This document shows positions 6,929 through 12,348 of a DNA stretch of 13,745 bases, piece after piece (position 1 is the first letter of the stretch; each line of letters opens with the position of its first letter). This DNA is from Streptosporangiaceae bacterium (GTDB taxonomy: Bacteria > Actinomycetota > Actinomycetes > Streptosporangiales > Streptosporangiaceae), in contig JASHQP010000803.1 of NCBI GenBank assembly GCA_030039095.1, positions 1 through 13,745 of the forward strand, written 5' to 3'. A model generated the notes under the pieces. The model was not told the DNA's origin. It ran no database searches and worked only from the letters and a program-made list of their open reading frames with translations. The translations under genes and the position numbers were made by a program.

Positions 6929-7690
6929 ATGCAGGCCAACATCAAGGGCACCACGATGCCCATACTGGAAGTGACGCTGGACGCCGGCGAGGAGGTCATC
7001 TCCACCCACGGCGAGCTGGCCTGGATGACGCAGAGCATTCAGATGTCGCAGGGAATGAGTACCGGCGGCCCCGGTGGTGGCGGCGGGTTGATGCAGGGAC
7101 TGAAGCGGGCCATCGGCGGTGGCGGGATGTTTGTCACGCACTACGGCGGGCCGGGCGCGATCACGTTCGCGGCCAAGGTCCCCGGGCACATCATGCCCGT
7201 GCAGATCGACCCCGGCCAGGCCTACTTCGTGCACCGGCACGGCTGGCTGTGCGGGACTCCCGGCATCGTCCCGAGCATCGGGCTGCAGCAGAGCTTCCGC
7301 GGCGGGATGTGGGGCGGGGACGGGTTTGTGCTGCAGAAGCTGGAGGGCCAGGGCACGGCGTGGATCGAGCTGTCCGGGGAGCTCACCACCTACGATCTGC
7401 CGCCCATGCAGGGCCTGCTCGTGCACCCCGGCCACGTCGGCATGTTCCAGGGCAGCGTCCAGTTCACGGTGACCCGGATGCGCGGAATGGCGAACGCGAT
7501 GTTCGGTGACGACGGCTTCCACGTCGTGGCGCTGACCGGGCCGGGCCGGGTCTGGCTGCAGTCGATGCCGATCCCGGTCCTGGCTCACGCGCTGGCGCCG
7601 TATCTCCAGCACGACGACCGGAACACGCAGCAGGTGGCCGGCGGCGGTGTTGTCGGCGGGATCCTCGGGGACATGCTCCGGGGCAACTAG
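6929..7690 (+). CDS. AIM24 family protein (TIGR00266-like)
   Basis: A 253-residue cytoplasmic protein with no signal peptide or membrane helix. It is a glycine-rich beta-strand protein matching AIM24 (PF01987): EVTLDAGEEVISTHGELAWM near residue 13, a glycine-rich loop at about 46-68, GPGAITFAAKVPGHIMPVQI at about 74-93, AYFVHRHGWLCGTPGI, and a second half ending GRVWLQSMPIPVLAHALAPYL. These proteins fold as a double-stranded beta helix. The yeast member is mitochondrial; the bacterial role is unknown. The ATG at 6929 follows GGGAGGG by about six bases; a nearby ATG at 6924 is out of frame. The stop is TAG. No operon partner follows, since the next 600 bp lack an intact gene. Confidence 0.9.
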   Translation: MQANIKGTTMPILEVTLDAGEEVISTHGELAWMTQSIQMSQGMSTGGPGGGGGLMQGLKRAIGGGGMFVTHYGGPGAITFAAKVPGHIMPVQIDPGQAYFVHRHGWLCGTPGIVPSIGLQQSFRGGMWGGDGFVLQKLEGQGTAWIELSGELTTYDLPPMQGLLVHPGHVGMFQGSVQFTVTRMRGMANAMFGDDGFHVVALTGPGRVWLQSMPIPVLAHALAPYLQHDDRNTQQVAGGGVVGGILGDMLRGN

Positions 7691-8007
7691 GTTCGGCGCG
7701 GGCCTTCCGGGCCGCCGGGCCCGGGAGCAAAATTCTCCGCGAAATTCTCCGCGAGAAGTTGTTGGCGCCCGGCGGCACCGGGACTCCTGCCACTGTCACG
7801 AGCCACAACGCGTGGCCGTCGGCAGGGCCAAAGGAGGCAGGGGACGTCGGCACGGCCGGCAGGCCTGGCCAGTGGGTCCGGCAGCGGCCAGGGCAGCACG
7901 TCCGCAGGCGTGACGTCCTCGGCGGGGTCGCCGGCCGACAGGGTTACGTGTGGCGACAGGTAGTGCCCGACGACTGCGTCTGCGTCATACCCGCGGTGCG
8001 GGCCTAG
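7691..8007. other. Stretch with no convincing gene
   Basis: Both strands can be read open in several frames, as is common in GC-rich DNA, but none gives a recognisable protein with a ribosome site. A GC-rich cluster at about 7697-7727 could form hairpins and end AIM24 transcription. A tandem 12-mer follows at 7730-7753. On the minus strand at about 8007-7870 one open frame reads GHYLSPHVTLSAGDP. It has no start codon or family match that I can defend, so it may be a decayed gene end or chance. Confidence 0.4.
7730..7753. repeat. Perfect tandem duplication of a 12-mer
   Basis: AAATTCTCCGCG occurs twice in direct succession (7730-7741 and 7742-7753), 39 bp after the AIM24 stop. The second copy runs into AGAA, giving the near-palindrome TTCTCCGCGAGAA. 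The A/T-containing unit stands out from the surrounding GC-rich sequence. Confidence 0.85.
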
Positions 8008-8287
8008 GCGGCGTACGACGGCTCGCAGGCGAACAACCGGGTGGCGCTGTTCAGCCTCTGGATGAGCGACTGGACGCCGCCGCCCCAGCCGTCGGGGCAG
8101 AACTGTTCCCGGGCGGTGCGCTCTACGCGCAGACCTCGATCGGCGACTGCTCCGGCGACCCCGGCACCACCGACAACGACTACGTGATCGCCTACGACGC
8201 GGTGTCCGGGCGCTGGTCCAGCGAGGTGCCGATCGACTCCGACTGCGCCTCGTTGGCGTCGAGGTCGACTACCCGCCCGAGGGGTGA
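8008..8287 (+). pseudogene. Frameshifted 3' remnant of an unidentified gene
   Basis: Three pieces of protein-like sequence follow each other in three different frames. From 8008 the reading is AAYDGSQANNRVALFSLWMSDW. From about 8105 it is LYAQTSIGDCSGDPGTTDND, continuing YVIAYDAVSGRWSSEVPIDSDC. From 8249 it is LVGVEVDYPPEG, ending in TGA at 8287. Each piece looks like a natural secreted or pilus-like beta protein, whereas the alternative frames do not. No start codon, signal peptide or ribosome site is present, and the frame changes near 8095-8105 and near 8248. The simplest reading is the decayed end of an exported protein gene. The family is not identified. Sequencing error is a less likely alternative because two shifts are needed and the 5' part is missing. 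Confidence 0.5.
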
Positions 8288-8309
8288 GTCACGGCGAGCC
8301 TGGCTGTGA

Positions 8310-9077
8310 TCAGCCGTGGGGCCGGCGTGTGACGGCGTCACCGACGTGGATGCTGCCGGGCCGGAGGATCTCGCACCAGACGCCGAAGGTGATGTCGTCC
8401 TTGCCCCGCAAGCGGGCCAGTGCGTGCAGTACGCGCGCATCGGTCGCGCCCGACTCGGGGTTTCGCGTTGTGACCACACAGCGCGGCACGGGGGTGATGA
8501 CGCGCAGGACGCCATCGCCGATGACGACCTCCTGGCCGCCCCAGGTGTGCTCGGCCCACGCGTCCGTCCCCGCGATCGTGATACTCATGCGGAACCGGCG
8601 CGGGTCCGGAGCCGTGCCGCTGAACTGCGGGGCGAGCGCCTGAAGCGATGCCTCGGACATCAGCGTCACGGGCTCGTCGTCGCAGCCGAGGTGCTCCGGC
8701 GCCCGTTTGAACAGGTGCACGGGCCGGCCCAGGTAGCCCGACAGCGCGACGCTGAGTGGCCCCGGGATGACCCACCCGGGTATCTCCCGTCCGTCGTACA
8801 TCCGGGTGGTCGCGCGACTTCCGCACGCGGGCGTGTCCTGGACGACGTCGCCGTCCGGGAAGCTCAGCGTCAGGACGTTGCGCACCTCATCCCAGGCGGC
8901 CTCGATCTGCAGCAGCGCCGGGAACCGGGCGGTCAGCAAGAGACCGCCGTCCTCGCCGACGACCAGGAATTCGCGATCGCCGCTTATCCCGCGCTGCCCG
9001 AGCCGGACCTCGCTGGTGCGCTGCAGCCGCATGCCCTTGACCGGCGCGATTGCTAGCTGCGAAACGGTGACAGGCAC
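8310..9077 (-). CDS. MOSC domain protein with MOSC N-terminal beta barrel
   Basis: A 255-residue protein. Residues about 1-120 are the MOSC_N beta-barrel domain (VSQLAIAPVKGMRLQ, GISGDREFLVV). Residues about 130-250 are the MOSC domain (PF03473), with DPRRFRMSITIAG near 158 and VPRCVVTTRNP, in which C200 is the position expected to bind molybdenum or act on sulfur. This architecture is shared with mARC/YcbX-type molybdenum cofactor enzymes that reduce N-hydroxylated compounds, a likely but unproved role here. The GTG at 9077 is favoured because GGAGG ends seven bases upstream. The ATG at 9083, two codons earlier, would leave only one base between GGAGG and the start. It follows merR on the same strand with a 187-bp gap, so it may be read from its own promoter or with merR. 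Confidence 0.88.
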   Translation of the reverse strand: MPVTVSQLAIAPVKGMRLQRTSEVRLGQRGISGDREFLVVGEDGGLLLTARFPALLQIEAAWDEVRNVLTLSFPDGDVVQDTPACGSRATTRMYDGREIPGWVIPGPLSVALSGYLGRPVHLFKRAPEHLGCDDEPVTLMSEASLQALAPQFSGTAPDPRRFRMSITIAGTDAWAEHTWGGQEVVIGDGVLRVITPVPRCVVTTRNPESGATDARVLHALARLRGKDDITFGVWCEILRPGSIHVGDAVTRRPHG

Positions 9078-9158
9078 TGCCATACCTCCACCACCGACGG
9101 TAACAGCCGGTACAACCCGCGGGCGGTCCGGTCGAAGACGGCGTCCGGCGCGGCCGAG

Positions 9159-9175
9159 CCCGGTGAAGAACCGGG
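9159..9175 (-). terminator. Small hairpin between merR and the MOSC gene
   Basis: Perfect stem CCCGGT/ACCGGG with a five-base loop, 90 bp after the merR stop. There is no T tract. It could end or attenuate merR transcription before the MOSC gene. Nothing else is seen in this 187-bp gap. Confidence 0.22.
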
Positions 9176-9264
9176 TGACCCGTGCGTGATCGCGCATCGC
9201 GCGAAGAGCCTGCGCCGCAGCGTACTCGGGAAATAGCTCGATGCGGCTTTGCCAGCCGGTCCCG

Positions 9265-10095
9265 CTAGGCGTCTGGCCTGGTGAACGGCAGCTGGACCTC
9301 GAAGACCTGCTGTTCGATCTCGGCCACGTCGTCGACTTCGTTGACCCATATCTCACGGCCGGGCGCGTGGGCCTGGAAGCCGTGGGCGTCGGCCCAACCG
9401 AACAAGTCCTGGTAGACCATCGGGAAGATGCTGGCGGCACGGCCGCTGCGCACGGCGGCCACCACCTCGACCTCGGGGAGGTCCAGGTACTGCGCTGGTG
9501 GCGGAAGCTCGGCCGGCGGCTCGGCCACGGGCAAGGCCAGGTAGACCGTCAGCTCGCCCTCGTCGTGCTCGTAAAAGATCATGAAGGGTCCGGTTACCTT
9601 GACGAGTTCCGGGATCTCGAGCTCGTCGAACTGCAGGCGCGAACGGTTGACGACCGGTACCACGTTCGCGGCGCCGAAGGCCGGCGCCGTTCCGGCGATG
9701 GCCACCACGCCCATGGCCGGAACCCTTTTCACGGTGACGTCGTCTGCTGGCATGGTGCCCTCCCGTTCGATGTAGCTGAGGCGCGCTTCGACCTCGAGCA
9801 GCTGGTTCTTGTGCTCTTCGAGTTCCTGCTCCAGCTGTGCCCGCCGCAGAACGAGCATTCCGCGCAGTTCCTCGGCGGTGATCCCGGTCACGAGCTGCTG
9901 GGACTGGGCCAGGGAAAGCCCAAGCTCCTTCAGCGCGATGATCCGGTTGAGCTGCCCGAGCTGGGCAGGTGCGTAGCAGCGGTAGCCAGTTTCCGGATCG
10001 ACACTCGCGGGGCGCAGGAGCCCGATCTCGTCGTAGTGCCTGAGGGTCCGGACGGAGACCCCTCCGAGCCTGGCGAACTCGCCGATGCTGACCAT
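9265..10095 (-). CDS. MerR-family regulator with GyrI-like effector domain
   Basis: A 276-residue protein. Residues 1-70 are the MerR winged helix (VSIGEFARLGGVSVRTLRHY, then DEIGLLRP and TGYRCYAPAQLGQLNRI). Residues about 75-112 are the dimerisation coiled coil (LRRAQLEQELEEHKNQLLEVEARL). Residues about 118-276 are a GyrI-like/BmrR-type ligand domain (PF06445), which usually binds hydrophobic or cationic drugs. There is no cysteine set for metal binding, so a small-molecule sensor is likelier than a metal sensor. ATG at 10095 is chosen: the in-frame GTG at 10110 lies inside the promoter. The promoter spacing puts transcription at or next to the ATG, so the message is probably leaderless. The likely targets are itself and perhaps the MOSC gene downstream. 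The stop is TAG. Confidence 0.92.
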   Translation of the reverse strand: MVSIGEFARLGGVSVRTLRHYDEIGLLRPASVDPETGYRCYAPAQLGQLNRIIALKELGLSLAQSQQLVTGITAEELRGMLVLRRAQLEQELEEHKNQLLEVEARLSYIEREGTMPADDVTVKRVPAMGVVAIAGTAPAFGAANVVPVVNRSRLQFDELEIPELVKVTGPFMIFYEHDEGELTVYLALPVAEPPAELPPPAQYLDLPEVEVVAAVRSGRAASIFPMVYQDLFGWADAHGFQAHAPGREIWVNEVDDVAEIEQQVFEVQLPFTRPDA

Positions 10096-10102
10096 GACAA
10101 GA

Positions 10103-10133
10103 GCTTGCACCCCTCACGCAGCGTGAGAGTCAA
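10103..10133 (-). promoter_or_regulatory. MerR-type promoter and operator of merR
   Basis: On the minus strand, TTGACT (10133-10128) is followed directly by the perfect palindrome CTCACGC-T-GCGTGAG (10127-10113). A candidate -10, GCAAGC (10108-10103), follows with a 19-bp spacer. The over-long spacer filled by a palindrome is the hallmark of MerR-activated promoters, and CTCACG/CGTGAG arms are typical of the TipA/BmrR-like branch. The weak -10 and the spacing are expected when the regulator must untwist the site. Confidence 0.8.
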
Positions 10134-10177
10134 GCGGCTGCGGTGAGGCGGCGCCGGGCGTCGTGAGGGTTGGAGGG

Positions 10178-10270
10178 TCAGGACACGTCGAACTCGGCGG
10201 CGCGGACGCCGTCAAGGAACACCCGCCACTCATCCGGCGTGAAGACCAGCGCGGGTCCCTGGCGGTCCTT
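10178..10270 (-). pseudogene. 3' fragment of a DUF397 gene
   Basis: The minus strand from 10270 to the TGA at 10178 reads KDRQGPALVFTPDEWR, then VFLDGVRAAEFDVS. This is the standard C-terminal half of DUF397 proteins (PF04149), which follow XRE-type regulators in many actinobacteria. Upstream of the Lys-Asp pair the homology stops abruptly: the frame continues with unrelated residues (HDHQA in place of the usual VRDS-like lead-in). The first 30 or so residues and any start are missing. It is a truncated remnant. Confidence 0.75.
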
Positions 10271-10372
10271 GGCCTGATGATCGTGGCGGCGCTGACCGCC
10301 GACTGGGGCTGCTCCGCCGCGGACACCGGCAAGGTTGTCTGGGCGGCGCTCGACGCGGAAGACGGCGGCTGA
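10271..10372 (+). pseudogene. 3' fragment of a HATPase (anti-sigma-like ATP-binding) gene
   Basis: The plus strand from 10271 to the TGA at 10372 reads GLMIVAALTADWGCSAADTG, then KVVWAALDAEDGG. This is the C-terminal end of the small actinobacterial HATPase_c_2 proteins (PF13581), where GLMIV... WG... GKVVWA is conserved. The nucleotide-binding N-terminal part is absent: the preceding sequence is the DUF397 fragment on the other strand. These ATP-binding proteins are often encoded divergently from XRE-DUF397 pairs, so this is half of a deleted locus. Confidence 0.7.
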
Positions 10373-10433
10373 CTCGCTACCATGGCGAAACTGCCCGGTT
10401 CGGGTTGGTTCTCGGCAATCAGCGAGGTGCGGC

Positions 10434-11309
10434 GTGAACGTTGACGACCTGGTGGCGATCGACGTGCACACGCACGCCGAGGTCTCGGCCGCTGGCCAGG
10501 ACACGCTGAGCCCGGAGCTGTTCGAGGCCTCTCGCGCGATGTTCAAGGCCGATCGCCGTCCCCCGACGCTCCCCGAGATCGCGGCGTACTACCGGGAGCG
10601 GCGCATGGCGTGCGTGGTGTTCTCGGTGGACGCCGAGGCGGCAACGGGGGTTCCGGGCGTCCCGAACGAGGAGGTCGCCGACGCGGCCGCCGCGAACCCG
10701 GACGTCATGATCCCGTTCGCCAGCATCGACCCGGCCCGGGGCAAGGCCGGGGTTCGCCAGGTGCGCAGGCTGGTGACCGAGCACGGCGTGCGCGGCTTCA
10801 AGTTTCACCCGAACGTGCAGGCGTTCTATCCCAACGACCGGATCGCCTACCCGCTCTACGAGGCGATCGAGGAATTCGGCGTGCCGGCGATCTTTCACAC
10901 CGGGCAGAGCGGCATCGGCTCCGGCGCGCCCGGCGGCGGCGGGATCCGGCTGAAGTACTCCAACCCGCTGTTCGTCGACGACGTGGCCGCGGACTTTCCC
11001 GGCCTGCCGATCGTGCTGGCCCATCCGTCGTTCCCGTGGCAGGACGAGGCCCTCGCGGTGGCCACCCACAAGCCGCTGGTGCACATTGATCTCTCCGGCT
11101 GGTCGCCGAAGTACTTCCCGCCACAGCTCATCCAGTACGCGAACACGCTGCTGCAGGACAAGGTCCTGTTCGGCTCCGACTACCCGCTGATCACCCCGGA
11201 TCGCTGGCTGGCCGATTTCGACGCGCTGCCGATCAAGCCGCAGGTCCGGCCGAAGATCCTCAAGGACAACGCAGTAGCGCTGCTCGGGCTCTCACCCTCC
11301 TCCGCGTAA
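10434..11309 (+). CDS. Amidohydrolase family protein (Amidohydro_2, TIM barrel)
   Basis: A 291-residue protein starting at GTG 10434, four bases after GAGGTG. It has the metal site of the Amidohydro_2 family (PF04909): H12-x-H14 (DVHTHAE), RGFKFHPN at 120-127, H155 (IFHTGQ), H197 (LAHPSFPW) and D249 (LFGSDYPL). It is full length for the family, cytoplasmic, and probably binds one divalent metal. Relatives hydrolyse amides or lactones, or decarboxylate aromatic acids such as gamma-resorcylate and ACMS. Which reaction applies here cannot be told. It stands alone on the plus strand, convergent with tetR, so a link to that regulator is not supported by operon structure. An earlier in-frame start would lie in the HATPase remnant and is rejected. 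Confidence 0.9.
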   Translation: MNVDDLVAIDVHTHAEVSAAGQDTLSPELFEASRAMFKADRRPPTLPEIAAYYRERRMACVVFSVDAEAATGVPGVPNEEVADAAAANPDVMIPFASIDPARGKAGVRQVRRLVTEHGVRGFKFHPNVQAFYPNDRIAYPLYEAIEEFGVPAIFHTGQSGIGSGAPGGGGIRLKYSNPLFVDDVAADFPGLPIVLAHPSFPWQDEALAVATHKPLVHIDLSGWSPKYFPPQLIQYANTLLQDKVLFGSDYPLITPDRWLADFDALPIKPQVRPKILKDNAVALLGLSPSSA

Positions 11310-11357
11310 GTGGGCAGACCCGTACGTTCGTCGGGATCATGTCCATACGACCCTGCG

Positions 11358-11373
11358 GCCCGGCCCTCCGGGC
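11358..11373 (+). terminator. Hairpin after the amidohydrolase gene
   Basis: Perfect GCCCGG/CCGGGC stem with a CCCT loop, 48 bp after the amidohydrolase stop in the convergent gap before tetR. There is no T tract. Its position fits a bidirectional terminator of the GC-hairpin type common in actinobacteria. Confidence 0.35.
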
Positions 11374-11388
11374 GCGACTGTGCTGAAT

Positions 11389-11410
11389 AGGTACGCGAAT
11401 ACCCGTACCT
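11389..11410. repeat. Inverted repeat in the convergent amidohydrolase/tetR gap
   Basis: Perfect 7-bp arms AGGTACG (11389-11395) and CGTACCT (11404-11410) around an eight-base, A/T-containing centre. It could be a second terminator hairpin or an orphan operator. The rest of the 218-bp gap shows no gene. Confidence 0.5.
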
Positions 11411-11527
11411 GCGCCGCACAGAGCGGGCCGCAGCGGCCGGAAAGCCCCGGATCGGGCGGCGCCGGGGCCGGGTTCACGACCCCCCCGACGAGCTCCCAGT
11501 GGAGCGTCGAAGGGCCTGAACGCGTCG

Positions 11528-12142
11528 TCAGGGCGGTGGCGCGCCGCCAACGGTGCGCCGGAACAGTGCGAGCAACGGCGGCAGCAGGCGCTGTTTTGCT
11601 ACTTCCGGGCCCACGTGGACGAACTCATCAAAACCGCCGTGCAGCGCGCTGAACAGCAGCAGCGCGGTCACGTCGACGTCGGCGACGTCGAAGGCGCCGG
11701 CCTGCGCCCCCTCGGCGATCAGGTCAGCGATCACCGCGGTAAGCCCGCGGCCGAGGTGCGTGCCCCTCTCCCGGCGCGAGGCGTCCCGGGGGAGGTGCGC
11801 GAACAGCACGTCGTGCTGGCCGAGTTCGCGCTCGTAGTCGTCGAAGACGGCCACCACGCACGCGTCGAGCCTGGCCCCCCAGTCCTGGCCCGCGCGCCCG
11901 ATCGCGGCGCGGGCCCGCTGCACGATGCGTTCCTCGAACCGCTCCTGCAACGCGAACAGGAGCGCGTCCTTCGACGGGAAATGCAGGTAGAACGTGCCCT
12001 GGGCGACCCCGGCGCGCTGCGCGATCTCGGAGACGGTGGTACGCGCGATGCCGCGCTCGGTGAACAGCGCAAGGCCCGCGTCGAGCAGATCCTTGCGCCG
12101 CTCGGCAGCCGGCTTGGTCCGCGGCGTCGCTGTATCGGTCAC
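11528..12142 (-). CDS. TetR-family transcriptional regulator
   Basis: A 204-residue protein, normal for the family. The N-terminal helix-turn-helix covers residues about 15-62: KDLLDAGLALFTERGIARTT, then VSEIAQRAGVAQGTFYLHFPSKDAL, the TetR signature. The C-terminal helical ligand domain is variable, as usual. The start is GTG at 12142. No ribosome site precedes it, and a TAGTCT at 12154-12149 would place the transcript start at the GTG, so it may be leaderless. It is divergent from the MFS exporter, with a perfect palindrome in the 206-bp gap. The standard arrangement is repression of the pump and of itself, released by a pump substrate. That role is inferred from layout. Confidence 0.92.
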   Translation of the reverse strand: MTDTATPRTKPAAERRKDLLDAGLALFTERGIARTTVSEIAQRAGVAQGTFYLHFPSKDALLFALQERFEERIVQRARAAIGRAGQDWGARLDACVVAVFDDYERELGQHDVLFAHLPRDASRRERGTHLGRGLTAVIADLIAEGAQAGAFDVADVDVTALLLFSALHGGFDEFVHVGPEVAKQRLLPPLLALFRRTVGGAPPP

Positions 12143-12179
12143 GCCAACAGACTAGCGGCGCGCCGGCACACCGGCCTAA

Positions 12180-12200
12180 ACTGACTGACGATCAGTCAGT
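12180..12200. promoter_or_regulatory. TetR operator palindrome
   Basis: Perfect 9-bp arms ACTGACTGA (12180-12188) and TCAGTCAGT (12192-12200) around CGA. TGACTGA/TCAGTCA palindromes are common TetR-family sites. It lies 38 bp upstream of the tetR start and 149 bp upstream of the exporter start, so one bound dimer pair could control both directions. Confidence 0.8.
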
Positions 12201-12207
12201 ATTCGCA

Positions 12208-12251
12208 CTGTGCGGGATAGGTGCCACAAGCGGGGCTCCTATCCCGCACAG
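12208..12251. repeat. Perfect 14-bp inverted repeat in the exporter leader
   Basis: CTGTGCGGGATAGG (12208-12221) and its exact complement CCTATCCCGCACAG (12238-12251) flank a 16-base centre. It begins eight bases after the TetR palindrome and is unrelated to it in sequence. It could be a strong RNA stem-loop in the exporter leader, or paired sites for a second regulator. No T tract follows, so it is not a classic terminator. Confidence 0.8.
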
Positions 12252-12348
12252 AGGCCGGTGGAGGATGCCGGCCGGGCGTGTCGATGGAATTTGCCCACCC
12301 AGCACGTCGATGGAGTCCGGAGTGCCGATGGAGCCAGGAAGCCCCCGC

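Noticed and set aside
5882..7612. 576-codon minus-strand open frame opposite the TIGR03084-type and AIM24 genes
   Set aside because: No family features; both plus-strand genes have conserved motifs and good ribosome sites.
10382..10444. 20-codon open frame starting ATGGCGAAACTG and overlapping the amidohydrolase start
   Set aside because: No ribosome site and no support beyond being open; it could be a leader peptide but this cannot be shown.
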